DNA of 64,000 nucleotides from Veillonellaceae bacterium (GTDB lineage Bacteria > Bacillota > Negativicutes > Veillonellales > Veillonellaceae), in contig CAAFUR010000011.1 of assembly GCA_900766245.1 (NCBI GenBank), positions 100,948 through 164,947 of the forward strand, read 5' to 3'. The notes below the pieces were generated by a model that was not told the origin of the DNA, searched no databases, and saw nothing but the letters and a program-made list of their open reading frames with translations. Position numbers and translations under genes: made by a program. Of the stretch, positions 32,276 through 40,600 are shown in pieces (positions within the stretch are counted from its first letter, which is position 1; each line of letters begins with the position of its first letter).

Positions 32276-32878
32276 TTATCCTAATATTTCTATGAATGCT
32301 TTTACCACATCTGGATCAAATTGCTTGCCAGAGTGTCTAAATAGTTCTTGTTTAATCTCGCTACGAGGTTGTAAACTTGTATCAGAAGATGGGTCGATGG
32401 CCGTTACGTAGTAATCAGCAATACCGATGATGCGAGCGCCTAATGGAATATTGGCACCTCGCAAGTGTTTCGGAAAGCCTGCGCCATCCCAACGTTCATG
32501 ATGGTATTTAATGTAAGGAATGATAGGTTGGCAACATGGATAATTTTCAATCATGCTAGCTCCAAATACAGGATGTTGCTTGTATTTGGACAATTCCTGG
32601 CGATTAAAGTAAGGGAACTTCATCAAGACTGTAGAAGGCAAGCAAATTAAGCCTAAATCATGTAAACATGCTGCGTGGCGAATCAATTCGATTTCACCTT
32701 TTGGCAATCCCATTTTAGCAGCAATAGCCACAGCGTAATTGGCAACTTGCACTGAATGCACATATAAAGTTTGGCTTTTCATTTGAATCATTTGTAAGAG
32801 CTGTAAAGTGACTAACTCTAAGGTGCTCTTATCTTGCTCGTAAGCTCCAGATTCCTGAATTAGTGATAACATAAACAT
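32276..32878 (-). CDS. HD-GYP-type phosphohydrolase domain protein
   Basis: A 200-aa protein that is almost entirely an HD-GYP domain: an HD pair in ACLHDLGLI, then HHERWDGAGFPKHL. The HHE and DGxG positions are kept and GYP reads GFP. HD-GYP enzymes hydrolyse cyclic-di-GMP; the GYP change and the missing sensory domain leave activity open. The ATG at 32878 has AAAGG seven bases upstream and is preferred to a TTG at 32884. No diguanylate cyclase is in the window. Confidence 0.8.
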   Translation of the reverse strand: MFMLSLIQESGAYEQDKSTLELVTLQLLQMIQMKSQTLYVHSVQVANYAVAIAAKMGLPKGEIELIRHAACLHDLGLICLPSTVLMKFPYFNRQELSKYKQHPVFGASMIENYPCCQPIIPYIKYHHERWDGAGFPKHLRGANIPLGARIIGIADYYVTAIDPSSDTSLQPRSEIKQELFRHSGKQFDPDVVKAFIEILG

Positions 32879-32902
32879 GCGCAAACCTTTCCTAACAAAT
32901 AG

Positions 32903-32939
32903 AAACGGTGTACTCTCTTCTGGAAAACCACCGTTTTTA
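32903..32939. terminator. Hairpin in the HD-GYP leader; terminator-like on the plus strand
   Basis: AAACGGTG (32903-32910) pairs with CACCGTTT (32929-32936), followed by T residues on the plus strand. On the minus strand it is a stem in the 5' leader of the HD-GYP mRNA. It could stop plus-strand read-through from comF towards the ncRNA. Confidence 0.5.
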
Positions 32940-32965
32940 TATTCTTCGTTTACTTAAGTACACAC

Positions 32966-32971
32966 ATTATA
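32966..32971 (-). promoter_or_regulatory. Possible -10 of the HD-GYP gene
   Basis: Minus strand TATAAT about 90 bases before the start codon; the -35 is poor. The leader between carries the hairpin at 32903-32936. No cyclic-di-GMP riboswitch consensus was recognised. Confidence 0.4.
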
Positions 32972-33178
32972 CAATAAAATTTTATCCTTGAATATACCCT
33001 ATGGAGTGGACAAAAATGTACTGAAAAGTTCTCATCATTGTTATAAAAAGTGAGAATGTGATAAGCGTGGGGTATACTAAAGTTGATGTATATTTGATGA
33101 AAAAAAGCAAGTCTTTTTTCCGAATGTACTATATAAAAATGATATAAGTAGAATGAAAAAAATCATGATGCTTCCTAA

Positions 33179-33207
33179 GTGACAAAAGTAAGAAATATAG
33201 ATATAAT
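33179..33207 (+). promoter_or_regulatory. Promoter of the structured ncRNA
   Basis: GTGACA at 33179-33184, 17-bp spacer, TATAAT at 33202-33207. A second candidate further upstream has TATACT at 33073-33078 with GTGAGA 17 bases before it. Confidence 0.65.
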
Positions 33208-33212
33208 AAGAG

Positions 33213-33451
33213 TACATAACGGGTCTGTGGTTGAAAGTCGAGGCCAGTCGCAGGCGAAACGATCCACATAAGCAATGAGAAATTGTGAGCATGGTGCGGC
33301 TTAGATGTAAGACCTGCCGACAAAATATGTCGAGAGGGGTAGTAGTGGGGAGCATGGCTTAAGAGCGAACCTTCCAGCAGGCGAGTGTGGGGGCAAAGAC
33401 CAGGTCAGCCGTATGAAACACAGCAGAAATTGTTCTGCTGTGTATTTTTTT
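33213..33451 (+). ncRNA. Structured noncoding RNA, probable raiA RNA
   Basis: About 240 bases, clearly more GC-rich than the flanking AT-rich DNA, with no ribosome-site-led ORF, between its own promoter and a strong terminator. The ends can pair (CATAACGG near 33214-33221 with CCGTATG 33409-33415), so the RNA closes on itself. It contains purine-rich internal segments such as GAGGGGTAGTAGTGGGGAGC and GGGGGCAAAGACCAGG. It does not match tmRNA, RNase P, SRP or 6S RNA landmarks. Its size and its place between comF and the hibernation-factor gene hpf (raiA) are those of raiA RNA, a Firmicutes and Actinobacteria ncRNA class. The class name is inference from context. Confidence 0.65.
33418..33451 (+). 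terminator. Terminator of the structured ncRNA
   Basis: ACACAGCAGAA (33418-33428) and TTCTGCTGTGT (33433-33443) form a perfect 11-bp stem with a 4-nt loop, followed by a run of T residues. Confidence 0.92.
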
Positions 33452-33546
33452 ATGCTTTTTTGGTATATCAGTTTCTATATATTGCTTATACAATTTAACA
33501 AATATAACAAGAATTAATAAAAATACAAAATATATGTAAATTTATG

Positions 33547-33575
33547 TTGACTAAATATTCGTATAGATGTATAAT
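33547..33575 (+). promoter_or_regulatory. Promoter of the amino-acid ABC transporter operon
   Basis: TTGACT at 33547-33552, 17-bp spacer, TATAAT at 33570-33575, 45 bases before the first start codon. Confidence 0.75.
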
Positions 33576-33620
33576 TAGTGCATAAGATATACATAAGATA
33601 TTTAATAAAGGAGACCAATT

Positions 33621-34433
33621 ATGAAAGCAAATGTAAAAAAATTAATATGTACGGGCTTATTAGCTTTAGGTGTAGTAGCACTACTAGGGGGATGTGGCTC
33701 TCAAGGAGGAGACCAAGTACAAAAAGGAAGTGTCTTGAAGATAGGCACTAATGCAACGTTTGTACCGTTTGAGTTTAAGCAAGAAGGATCCGAAGAATTA
33801 CAAGGTTTTGACATCGATGTAGCTAAAGAAATTGCGAAACGGACGGGGAAAACTATTGAATTTAAAAATGTTCCTTTTGATGCACTAGTACCAGCTTTAG
33901 ATAATGGCGAAATTGATTTAGCAGCATCGGGGATGACCATTACAAAAGCACGGATGGAAAAAGTTGGTTTCAGTATGCCTTATTATGAATCTGGTATGGC
34001 TGTGGTTGTCAAGGAAAGTAGCGTTATTAAAAGTTTAGATGATTTGACAGGAAAAACGATTGCCGTACAAATGGGTACTACAGGGGCAGACTTAGCAAAC
34101 AAAATCAATGGAGCTATAGTAAAAAACTTTGACCATACTAGCGATGCTTTATTAGAATTACAAAATGGTGGTGTAGAAGGGGCCTTAATTGATTTGCCAG
34201 TGGCTCAGTATTACGTAGCCAAACATAGTGATCAACACTTAACGATTATCGCTTATCCAAATACGAAAGAATACTTTGGTTTAGCTATGAATAAAAAGAA
34301 TAAAGACCTAGTAGATAGTGTAAATAAAGCATTGACAGAGATGAAGCAAGATGGTACTTTAAATAAGATATACCAAACATGGTTTAAAACTGACATGCCT
34401 AAGGATATTCCCGTGACATACGAAGGAAAATAA
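33621..34433 (+). CDS. Amino-acid ABC transporter substrate-binding lipoprotein
   Basis: A 270-aa solute-binding protein of the polar amino-acid (HisJ/GlnH) family. Signal peptide with lipobox LLGGC (Cys near residue 26), then LKIGTNATFVPFEF, GFDIDVAKEIAKRTGK, FDALVPALDNGEIDLAASGMT and MGTTGADLA, all typical. It would be anchored in the inner membrane facing the periplasm. Substrate (glutamine, arginine, cystine) is not determinable. A hairpin lies between it and the permease gene. Confidence 0.9.
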   Translation: MKANVKKLICTGLLALGVVALLGGCGSQGGDQVQKGSVLKIGTNATFVPFEFKQEGSEELQGFDIDVAKEIAKRTGKTIEFKNVPFDALVPALDNGEIDLAASGMTITKARMEKVGFSMPYYESGMAVVVKESSVIKSLDDLTGKTIAVQMGTTGADLANKINGAIVKNFDHTSDALLELQNGGVEGALIDLPVAQYYVAKHSDQHLTIIAYPNTKEYFGLAMNKKNKDLVDSVNKALTEMKQDGTLNKIYQTWFKTDMPKDIPVTYEGK

Positions 34434-34441
34434 TGTACTAT

Positions 34442-34466
34442 ATAAGGAGGCTTTGTGCCTCCTTAT
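34442..34466 (+). promoter_or_regulatory. Intercistronic hairpin between binding protein and permease
   Basis: ATAAGGAGGC (34442-34451) and GCCTCCTTAT (34457-34466) with a 5-nt loop and no T-run after. It is placed to stabilise the upstream message or partly terminate, so that the binding protein is made in excess over the membrane parts. Confidence 0.6.
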
Positions 34467-34497
34467 CTGTGTTGAATGAAAGGATGGATAGGTAACG

Positions 34498-35181
34498 ATG
34501 GATTTTAATTGGCAGTTAATTGTCGACTCTTTACCCCTGTTAATTGGAGGGGCTGGAATTACAATTCAAATTACCCTCATGAGTGTGGGCTTTGGTTTCT
34601 TTATTGGACTAGTAGTGGCGCTAATGAACTTATCACGATTTAAAGTGATTCGTTTGATCGCAAAATGTTATGTAGAACTATTTCGTGGCACACCACTATT
34701 AGTACAAATCTTTATGATTTACTTTGGTGGTCCTAAATTATTGGGGGCTATCGTTAATGCCAATGGTGCGCCAGAACCAATTGGGCCCTATTTAGCCGCC
34801 GTCTTGGCTTGTTCTATAAACTCTGGTGCTTATGTTTCAGAAATTTTCCGTGCCGGTATCCAATCTATTAATAAAGGTCAAATGGAAGCAGGTCGCTCTT
34901 TAGGGTTAACTTGGTTCCAAACGATGCGCTATGTTATTATGCCACAAGCTTTCAAAGCTATCATTCCACCATTGGGGAATGAATTTATTGCTATGTTGAA
35001 AGATACTTCTCTAGTAGCAGTTATTGGTTTTGAAGAATTGACACGTCGAGGACAATTAATTATCGCTCGTACCTACGGTTCCTTTGAAATTTGGACAGCC
35101 GTAGCGGTGATTTACTTGATTATGACATTAACCATTTCCCGACTCGTAGCGTACTTAGAAAGGAAATATAATATCAAATGA
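34498..35181 (+). CDS. Amino-acid ABC transporter permease
   Basis: A 227-aa HisM/GlnP-family permease with about five membrane helices. The early ELFRGTPLLVQIFMIYFG segment is diagnostic, as is the EAA loop EAGRSLGLTWFQTMRYVIMPQAFK that contacts the ATPase. It overlaps the ATPase gene by 4 bases. Confidence 0.92.
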   Translation: MDFNWQLIVDSLPLLIGGAGITIQITLMSVGFGFFIGLVVALMNLSRFKVIRLIAKCYVELFRGTPLLVQIFMIYFGGPKLLGAIVNANGAPEPIGPYLAAVLACSINSGAYVSEIFRAGIQSINKGQMEAGRSLGLTWFQTMRYVIMPQAFKAIIPPLGNEFIAMLKDTSLVAVIGFEELTRRGQLIIARTYGSFEIWTAVAVIYLIMTLTISRLVAYLERKYNIK

Positions 35182-35900
35182 TTCAATTACAGAATGTACA
35201 TAAATACTTTGGACAATTGCATGTCTTAAAAGGCGTTTCTACAGAAATCGATGCTGGTGAAGTAGTGGTTATTATTGGACCATCTGGCTCTGGTAAAAGT
35301 ACTGTATTGCGCTGTATGAACTATTTAGAAGAACCAACAGAAGGTGACGTGATTGTAGATGGCAAGAACTTAAATGTGAAAGAAAACATCAACAACGTAC
35401 GCGCTGAAGTGGGCATGGTATTCCAGCGGTTTAATCTATTTCCTCATATGACTGTGCTAGATAATATTACTTTAGCACCACAAAAAATTAGAGGACTTTC
35501 AAAATCTGAAGCGGAAAGCATTGCTCGTGATTTATTGGGAAAAGTGGGTTTATCTGATAAAGCAGAGGCGTACCCAGAACAATTATCTGGAGGTCAGCAA
35601 CAGCGTGTAGCCATTGCTAGAGCTTTGGCGATGAAACCAAAAGTCATGCTTTTTGACGAACCTACATCAGCGTTAGATCCAGAGATGGTTAGTGAAGTAT
35701 TAGACGTTATGAAAGATTTGGCTAAAGAGGGAATGACTATGGTCATCGTTACTCATGAAATGAGCTTTGCCAAAGAAGTAGCTACACGTGTATTATTTGT
35801 AGATGGTGGCGAAATTTTGGAAGAAGGAACACCAGCAGAAGTATTTGATACTCCAAAACATGAACGAACAAAGTCTTTCTTATCAAAAGTTATTCGATAA
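35178..35900 (+). CDS. Amino-acid ABC transporter ATP-binding protein
   Basis: A 240-aa GlnQ-type ATPase. Walker A GPSGSGKSTVL (about residues 34-44), Q-loop VFQRFNLFPHMT, signature LSGGQQQRVAIARAL, Walker B MLFDEPTSALDPE and switch His in VTHEM are intact. It starts within the permease stop and ends the three-gene uptake operon. Confidence 0.94.
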   Translation: MIQLQNVHKYFGQLHVLKGVSTEIDAGEVVVIIGPSGSGKSTVLRCMNYLEEPTEGDVIVDGKNLNVKENINNVRAEVGMVFQRFNLFPHMTVLDNITLAPQKIRGLSKSEAESIARDLLGKVGLSDKAEAYPEQLSGGQQQRVAIARALAMKPKVMLFDEPTSALDPEMVSEVLDVMKDLAKEGMTMVIVTHEMSFAKEVATRVLFVDGGEILEEGTPAEVFDTPKHERTKSFLSKVIR

Positions 35901-35919
35901 GACGATATCAGAGACATAT

Positions 35920-35962
35920 AACTACCCTATATATGGAGTTTCCTATGTAGGGTAGTTTTTTT
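35920..35962 (+). terminator. Terminator of the amino-acid transporter operon
   Basis: AACTACCCTA (35920-35929) pairs with TAGGGTAGTT (35948-35957), followed by T residues. Confidence 0.88.
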
Positions 35963-36455
35963 GTTGTGAAATTAAGTATGATATCTAAAATTTTACTAAT
36001 GAATTGATTGGTATCCCTAGACCTATATGTACTGCTATAAATAGATATATGTAATCATATATCCATTATATGTTGTAAGGAGTACACCGTTTTAGATAGT
36101 AGTGGTATTTATTTGTATGAGTATAAAATATAGTGAATAACTTACGCAAAAAAAATAATTATGGTATTGTTTCATAGTTGTTTATAAAATAAAATAATTA
36201 TTAAAATGATGCGCATATGGAATAAATACAACGATATGAATAAAATATATAAATTTAATCTTGATAATTGACATTATTCATAGATTTATAAAAATAAGGT
36301 ATAATGTGAATATAAATTGAAAAATATAATGCATATATAAAGCGTAAAATATACCCTAAATGTTTATATTATTAGTATAGAATGAAATAATTGATTAATA
36401 GTTTCGTTAAATTATATCGATATGTTATATACTTGAAAATAAAGTGATATTTTGA
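35963..36455. other. Long AT-rich region before the cold-shock gene
   Basis: About 490 bases with no ORF having a ribosome site. It contains isolated promoter-like hexamers (TTGACA at 36268-36273 and TATAAT at 36300-36305, but spaced 26 bases apart). A longer csp leader from a promoter here is possible; nothing else was recognised. Confidence 0.5.
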
Positions 36456-36484
36456 TTGACATCATACATATATAGTGATAACAT
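36456..36484 (+). promoter_or_regulatory. Promoter of the cold-shock gene
   Basis: TTGACA at 36456-36461, 17-bp spacer, TAACAT at 36479-36484. The start would lie near 36490, giving a leader of about 50 bases. Confidence 0.6.
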
Positions 36485-36488
36485 GAAA

Positions 36489-36517
36489 GCAAGATTTAGA
36501 TACTCTAAATCGCTTGC
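36489..36517 (+). promoter_or_regulatory. Leader hairpin before the cold-shock ribosome site
   Basis: GCAAG-ATTTAGA pairs with TCTAAAT-CG-CTTGC, a 12-bp stem with a 2-nt bulge and a TAC loop. It ends 14 bases before AGGAGG, a place where a structure could respond to temperature. Confidence 0.5.
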
Positions 36518-36542
36518 AGTATTAAAGGTAGGAGGAATTATC

Positions 36543-36740
36543 ATGCTTGGGAAAGTAAAATGGTTCAGTGCAGAAAAAGGTTATGGCTTTATTGAAAGAG
36601 AAGATGGCAGCGATGTATTCGTTCATTTTTCTGCAATCCAAGAAGATGGCTTTAAGTCTTTATCCGAAGGACAACAAGTAGAATTTGAAATCGTAGATGG
36701 CAACCGTGGTCTTCAAGCGGCTAACGTATATAAAGCATAA
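36543..36740 (+). CDS. CspA-family cold-shock protein
   Basis: A 65-aa single-domain RNA chaperone starting MLGKVKWFSAEKGYGFIERE and containing DVFVHFSAIQ, the two RNP-type motifs. AGGAGG at 36531-36536 fixes the start. Complete and of normal length. It has its own promoter and terminator and stands just before the hibernation-factor gene. Confidence 0.95.
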   Translation: MLGKVKWFSAEKGYGFIEREDGSDVFVHFSAIQEDGFKSLSEGQQVEFEIVDGNRGLQAANVYKA

Positions 36741-36753
36741 TTTATGAACAAAG

Positions 36754-36789
36754 CTTAGGGATTCCTAAATAGGGTCCCTAAGTTTTTTT
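36754..36789 (+). terminator. Terminator of the cold-shock gene
   Basis: CTTAGGGA (36754-36761) pairs with TCCCTAAG (36775-36782), followed by seven T residues. Confidence 0.88.
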
Positions 36790-36901
36790 ACTTTCACTAA
36801 ATGTAGAAAAAATATAGAAAAATAAAAAAGGGTTTTCATACTTTCATGTAGAATTATATACATATAGCAACACTATATGTTACACAGAAAGGGTGACAAC
36901 T

Positions 36902-37435
36902 ATGAAAGTATCTGTAAGAGGAAAAAATCTTGAAGTGACAGCTGCCTTGCGTGAATATATTGAAAAACGGTTGGAAAAGTTATCCCGTTATTTTGAAACA
37001 CCAGTTACGGTTCAAGTTGTGTTATCTCTAGAAAAAGAAGAGCGCAAAGTAGAAGTGACATGTTTTGTAGAAAGTGTAGTATTGCGTGGCGTAGAAAGTC
37101 ATTTAGATATGTATGCTGCTATCGATTTAGTGGTGGATAAGATTGTTCGTCAAATCCATAAACATAAAACACGGTTAGCGAAACGATTCCGTAAAGAAAC
37201 TGGATTCCATGTAGATGTGACACCTGTGGAAGCGATTCCAGAAGAAAAGGAATTAGAAGTAGTACGTCGCAAAAACTTTACTGTACGTCCTATGAGCGTG
37301 GAAGAAGCAATTTTACAAATGAATCTATTGGAACATGACTTCTTTATGTTCTTCAATGAAGATACTGAAATCATGAACGTTGTATATCGTCGTCATGATG
37401 GCAAATATGGTTTGTTAGAACCAGAAGTGGGTTAA
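36902..37435 (+). CDS. hpf: Long-form ribosome hibernation promoting factor (RaiA/HPF)
   Basis: A 177-aa protein that dimerises 70S ribosomes into inactive 100S particles in starvation. The N-terminal RaiA/YfiA domain has VRGKNLEVTAALREYIEKRLEKL; a linker follows; the C-terminal dimerisation domain ends HDFFMFFNEDTEIMNVVYRRHDGKYGLLEP, typical of the long form. The ATG at 36902 is chosen over a GTG at 36893 because of spacing from AAAGG. The ncRNA class named after this gene is proposed 3.5 kb upstream. Confidence 0.95.
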   Translation: MKVSVRGKNLEVTAALREYIEKRLEKLSRYFETPVTVQVVLSLEKEERKVEVTCFVESVVLRGVESHLDMYAAIDLVVDKIVRQIHKHKTRLAKRFRKETGFHVDVTPVEAIPEEKELEVVRRKNFTVRPMSVEEAILQMNLLEHDFFMFFNEDTEIMNVVYRRHDGKYGLLEPEVG

Positions 37436-37468
37436 TTATAATTCATACATCATATATCATATATAAAG

Positions 37469-37511
37469 GGCTATGATACCATGTGTTACATGTTGTCATA
37501 GCCTCTTTTTT
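37469..37511 (+). terminator. Terminator of hpf
   Basis: GGCTATGA (37469-37476) pairs with TCATAGCC (37496-37503), followed by TCTTTTTT. Confidence 0.85.
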
Positions 37512-37529
37512 GTAAAGCCATATAACGAT

Positions 37530-37564
37530 AGAGGAAGATGGAGGCCTTTACTCCATCTTCCTCT
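37530..37564. terminator. Perfect 14-bp hairpin between hpf and purL
   Basis: AGAGGAAGATGGAG (37530-37543) and CTCCATCTTCCTCT (37551-37564) with a 7-nt loop. It lies downstream of both convergent genes and probably terminates the leftward purL message. Confidence 0.75.
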
Positions 37565-37619
37565 ATTTGTGTTTTTCAGTCTTTTTTATAGTTGGGGCTT
37601 AGGTTACCGAGCGAGAGTA

Positions 37620-40600
37620 CTAGTCTATAAAGTAGTGCACGCCTGATGCAAAGATGGGCATTACAAGGTTACCATTGATATTTTTATGTATACCATGGCC
37701 CAGGCGTTCTATATGAGCCATTTTCCCTAATACTCTACCATCAGGGCTTAATAATCCTTCTATAGCACCTATAGATTGGTTAGGATTCCATCGTGGATAA
37801 TAGGTAGTATTACCCACTAGGTCTACATATTGTGTGGCAACTTGCCCCTGAGCATAGAGTTCTTCTACTTGTTCTGTTGTAGCAAGGAAACGACCTTCTC
37901 CATGAGAAATAGGGACTGTGTAGATGTCGCCTATTTGACAAGCACTGAGCCATGGTGAATTTGTGGATACAACCTTTGTATGGACTATCGTAGAAATGTG
38001 ACGTCCTATTGTATTGTACGTTAAGGTAGGACTGGTTTGCTTCAATGATTGGATATGCCCTGTTGGGACTAATCCAAGCTTAATCAGTGCTTGAAATCCA
38101 TTGCATATACCAAGCACTAAACCATCACGCTTGTATAATAGATTTTCTAAAGATTCTTGCAAGTATGGATTGTGAAACAGGGTTGCTATAAATTTGCCAG
38201 ATCCTGCAGGTTCATCACCGCTACTAAAACCACCAGGGAAACATACAATTTGAGCACTGTCTATACTGCGTTTTAAGGCTTGAATAGATTCTTGTAATTC
38301 TAGACTGCTTCGATTGCGAATGACAAGAGTTTCTATCTTGGCACCATGCTCTGTGAAAGCCCGTGCAGATTCATATTCACAATTGGTGCCAGGGAATACA
38401 GGAATCAGCACTTTAGGATGAGATAGAGAAGTATACTTACTACATGGTTTGCTTTGTGTAGTGTGGAGTAGTTTGCTGTCAGCAGAGGTACTGGTATCGC
38501 CGAAGTTTTTTTCTTTTGCGTAGATAGGAAAGATAGATGCTAAGGTGCTTTCATAGGAATTGGTTAAGTCATCTAATGAGATAGTGGTATCCCCCATCAC
38601 AATAGAAGGGTCTTCTTGTGTAGTACCAATATGGTACATGTGAGGTAAGTCCCTTAATGCCTGAGCTGTCACAGTATCTACCTCTATGAGGAAGGAACCA
38701 CGGAAGGGGTAGAACAACATATCTTCAGGAGTTAGAGCAGCATGGGGACTATGATTCTCTGATGTATTGGCACAGGATTGAGTTATGCTTGTTTGGTCTA
38801 GTTCTCGATTTTCATGCGTAGAAGATACAGCCATAACTAGTCTTTGCAGTTCGTCTTTATGGTAGACACAGCCAATGGCATTGCCTAGACAAGCTTTCAC
38901 CGTAGCGGGTCCGATGCCATCCTGTTCTACGACATACGCACTATACACTTGTTGCGTGATATTGAAGGAACGCAAGGTTTTACAATGTGCTTTAAAGGCG
39001 GCCCAGTTAGGTGTACCATCAGAGCGCTCTGGTACATACAGAAATAGGATGTGATGGTGTGCCTCATGAAAGTGTGGAGATAGTATGCGGTTGACCTCCT
39101 CGGTGGTGACGGCAAAAGAAATAAGAGTAGGTGGCACATGGAGATCTTGGAATGTACCGCTCATAGAATCTTTGCCACCAATAGCGGCTACACCTAATTG
39201 GCGTTGCGCCTCATAGGCGCCCAACAGAGCAGATACCACTTTACCCCAGGATATAGGACTGTTGAGTTTTTCAAAATATTCTTGAAAACTTAGATAGGCT
39301 TTAGAAATATTTCCTCCTAAAGCGGCTAATTTTGCTAAGCTAAGGAGTACCGCATATTGAGCGCCATGGTAGGGACTCCATTCTGATAGATATGGATCAA
39401 AACCATGGGTCATTATGCTTGCAGTCGTGGTAGTTCCCTGTAACACAGGAAGTTTTGCTACCATCCCTTGGACGGGAGTTTTCAAATAGGTTCCACTGAA
39501 AGGAAAGAGCACAGTATTCGCACCGACGGTAGAGTCAAACATAGCTCGTAATCCTTCTTGGGAGGTACTGTTCAAATCTTGCAAGGCTTGATGAAAGCGT
39601 GTTTCTATGGAAGCGTTGGTTGTTGTATAGAGAGAAGATAGATTCGTAATAAACGAAGGAGAGGGAGTTGCTCTTGGGGATACGATATGAGCTATAGTAC
39701 TTTGTGTAGCTCCATTTGTAGCTAAGAACTGACGATGTAGGTTGACGATAATTTCTCCTTGAAAGTCCATCACTAGGCGTCCAGTATTTGTCACTTCTCC
39801 TACAATAGTAGCCTCCAAATTTTCCTCTGCACAATAGGATTGGATTCGTTTCCATTGGCTAGGATCAATAATGCAAGCCATTCTTTCTTGGGATTCTGAG
39901 ATGGCTAGCTCTGTTCCAGTGAGCCCAGTGTATTTTGTAGGTATCGTATCTAGGTATATATGAATGCTATCTGCGAGTTCTCCAATAGCAACGGCTACAC
40001 CGCCTGCTCCAAAGTCGTTACATCTCTTGATAGATTGTGTCACCTCTGGATTGCGGAATAGGCGTTGAATTTTTCGTTCTGTCACAGGATTTCCTTTTTG
40101 CACTTCTGCACCACAGATAGAGAGAGAGTCTTTCGTATGTATTTTAGAAGAGCCCGTAGCACCGCCACAGCCATCACGGCCGGTTTTACCACCTAGCAAT
40201 ATAATGAGATCACCTGGGACAGGGTTTTCACGATGTACATGAGATCGTGGCACAGCACCGATGACAGCACCTACTTCTAAACGTTTAGCTCGATAGGAAT
40301 CATGATAATATTCTCGTACTTCTCCTGTAGGAACGCCAATTTGGTTGCCGTAGGAAGAAAAACCTTTGGCAGCTGTGGTTGTGATATAGGATTGTGGTAA
40401 TTTACCGAGCAAAGTATGCTCTTTTGAGACTAAAGGGTTACCAGAGCCAGTGATACGCATGGCTTGGTATACATAAGCACGACCACTGAGAGGATCTCGA
40501 ATACAGCCACCTAGACAAGTGGCAGCACCACCGAAAGGTTCGATTTCAGTAGGATGATTATGGGTTTCGTTTTTGAACAATAACAGCCATTCTTCTTCTT

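Noticed and set aside
32879..32971. Cyclic-di-GMP riboswitch before the HD-GYP gene
   Set aside because: There is a single hairpin but none of the conserved cyclic-di-GMP-I aptamer sequences.
33077..33355. Minus-strand ORFs of 64-92 codons across the ncRNA locus
   Set aside because: No ribosome sites, odd composition, and the region has a clear plus-strand promoter, terminator and closed structure.
33213..33451. tmRNA, RNase P RNA, SRP RNA or 6S RNA
   Set aside because: No tRNA-like end or tag frame, no RNase P core motif, no SRP GGAAG tetraloop region, and not the rod-like fold of 6S RNA.
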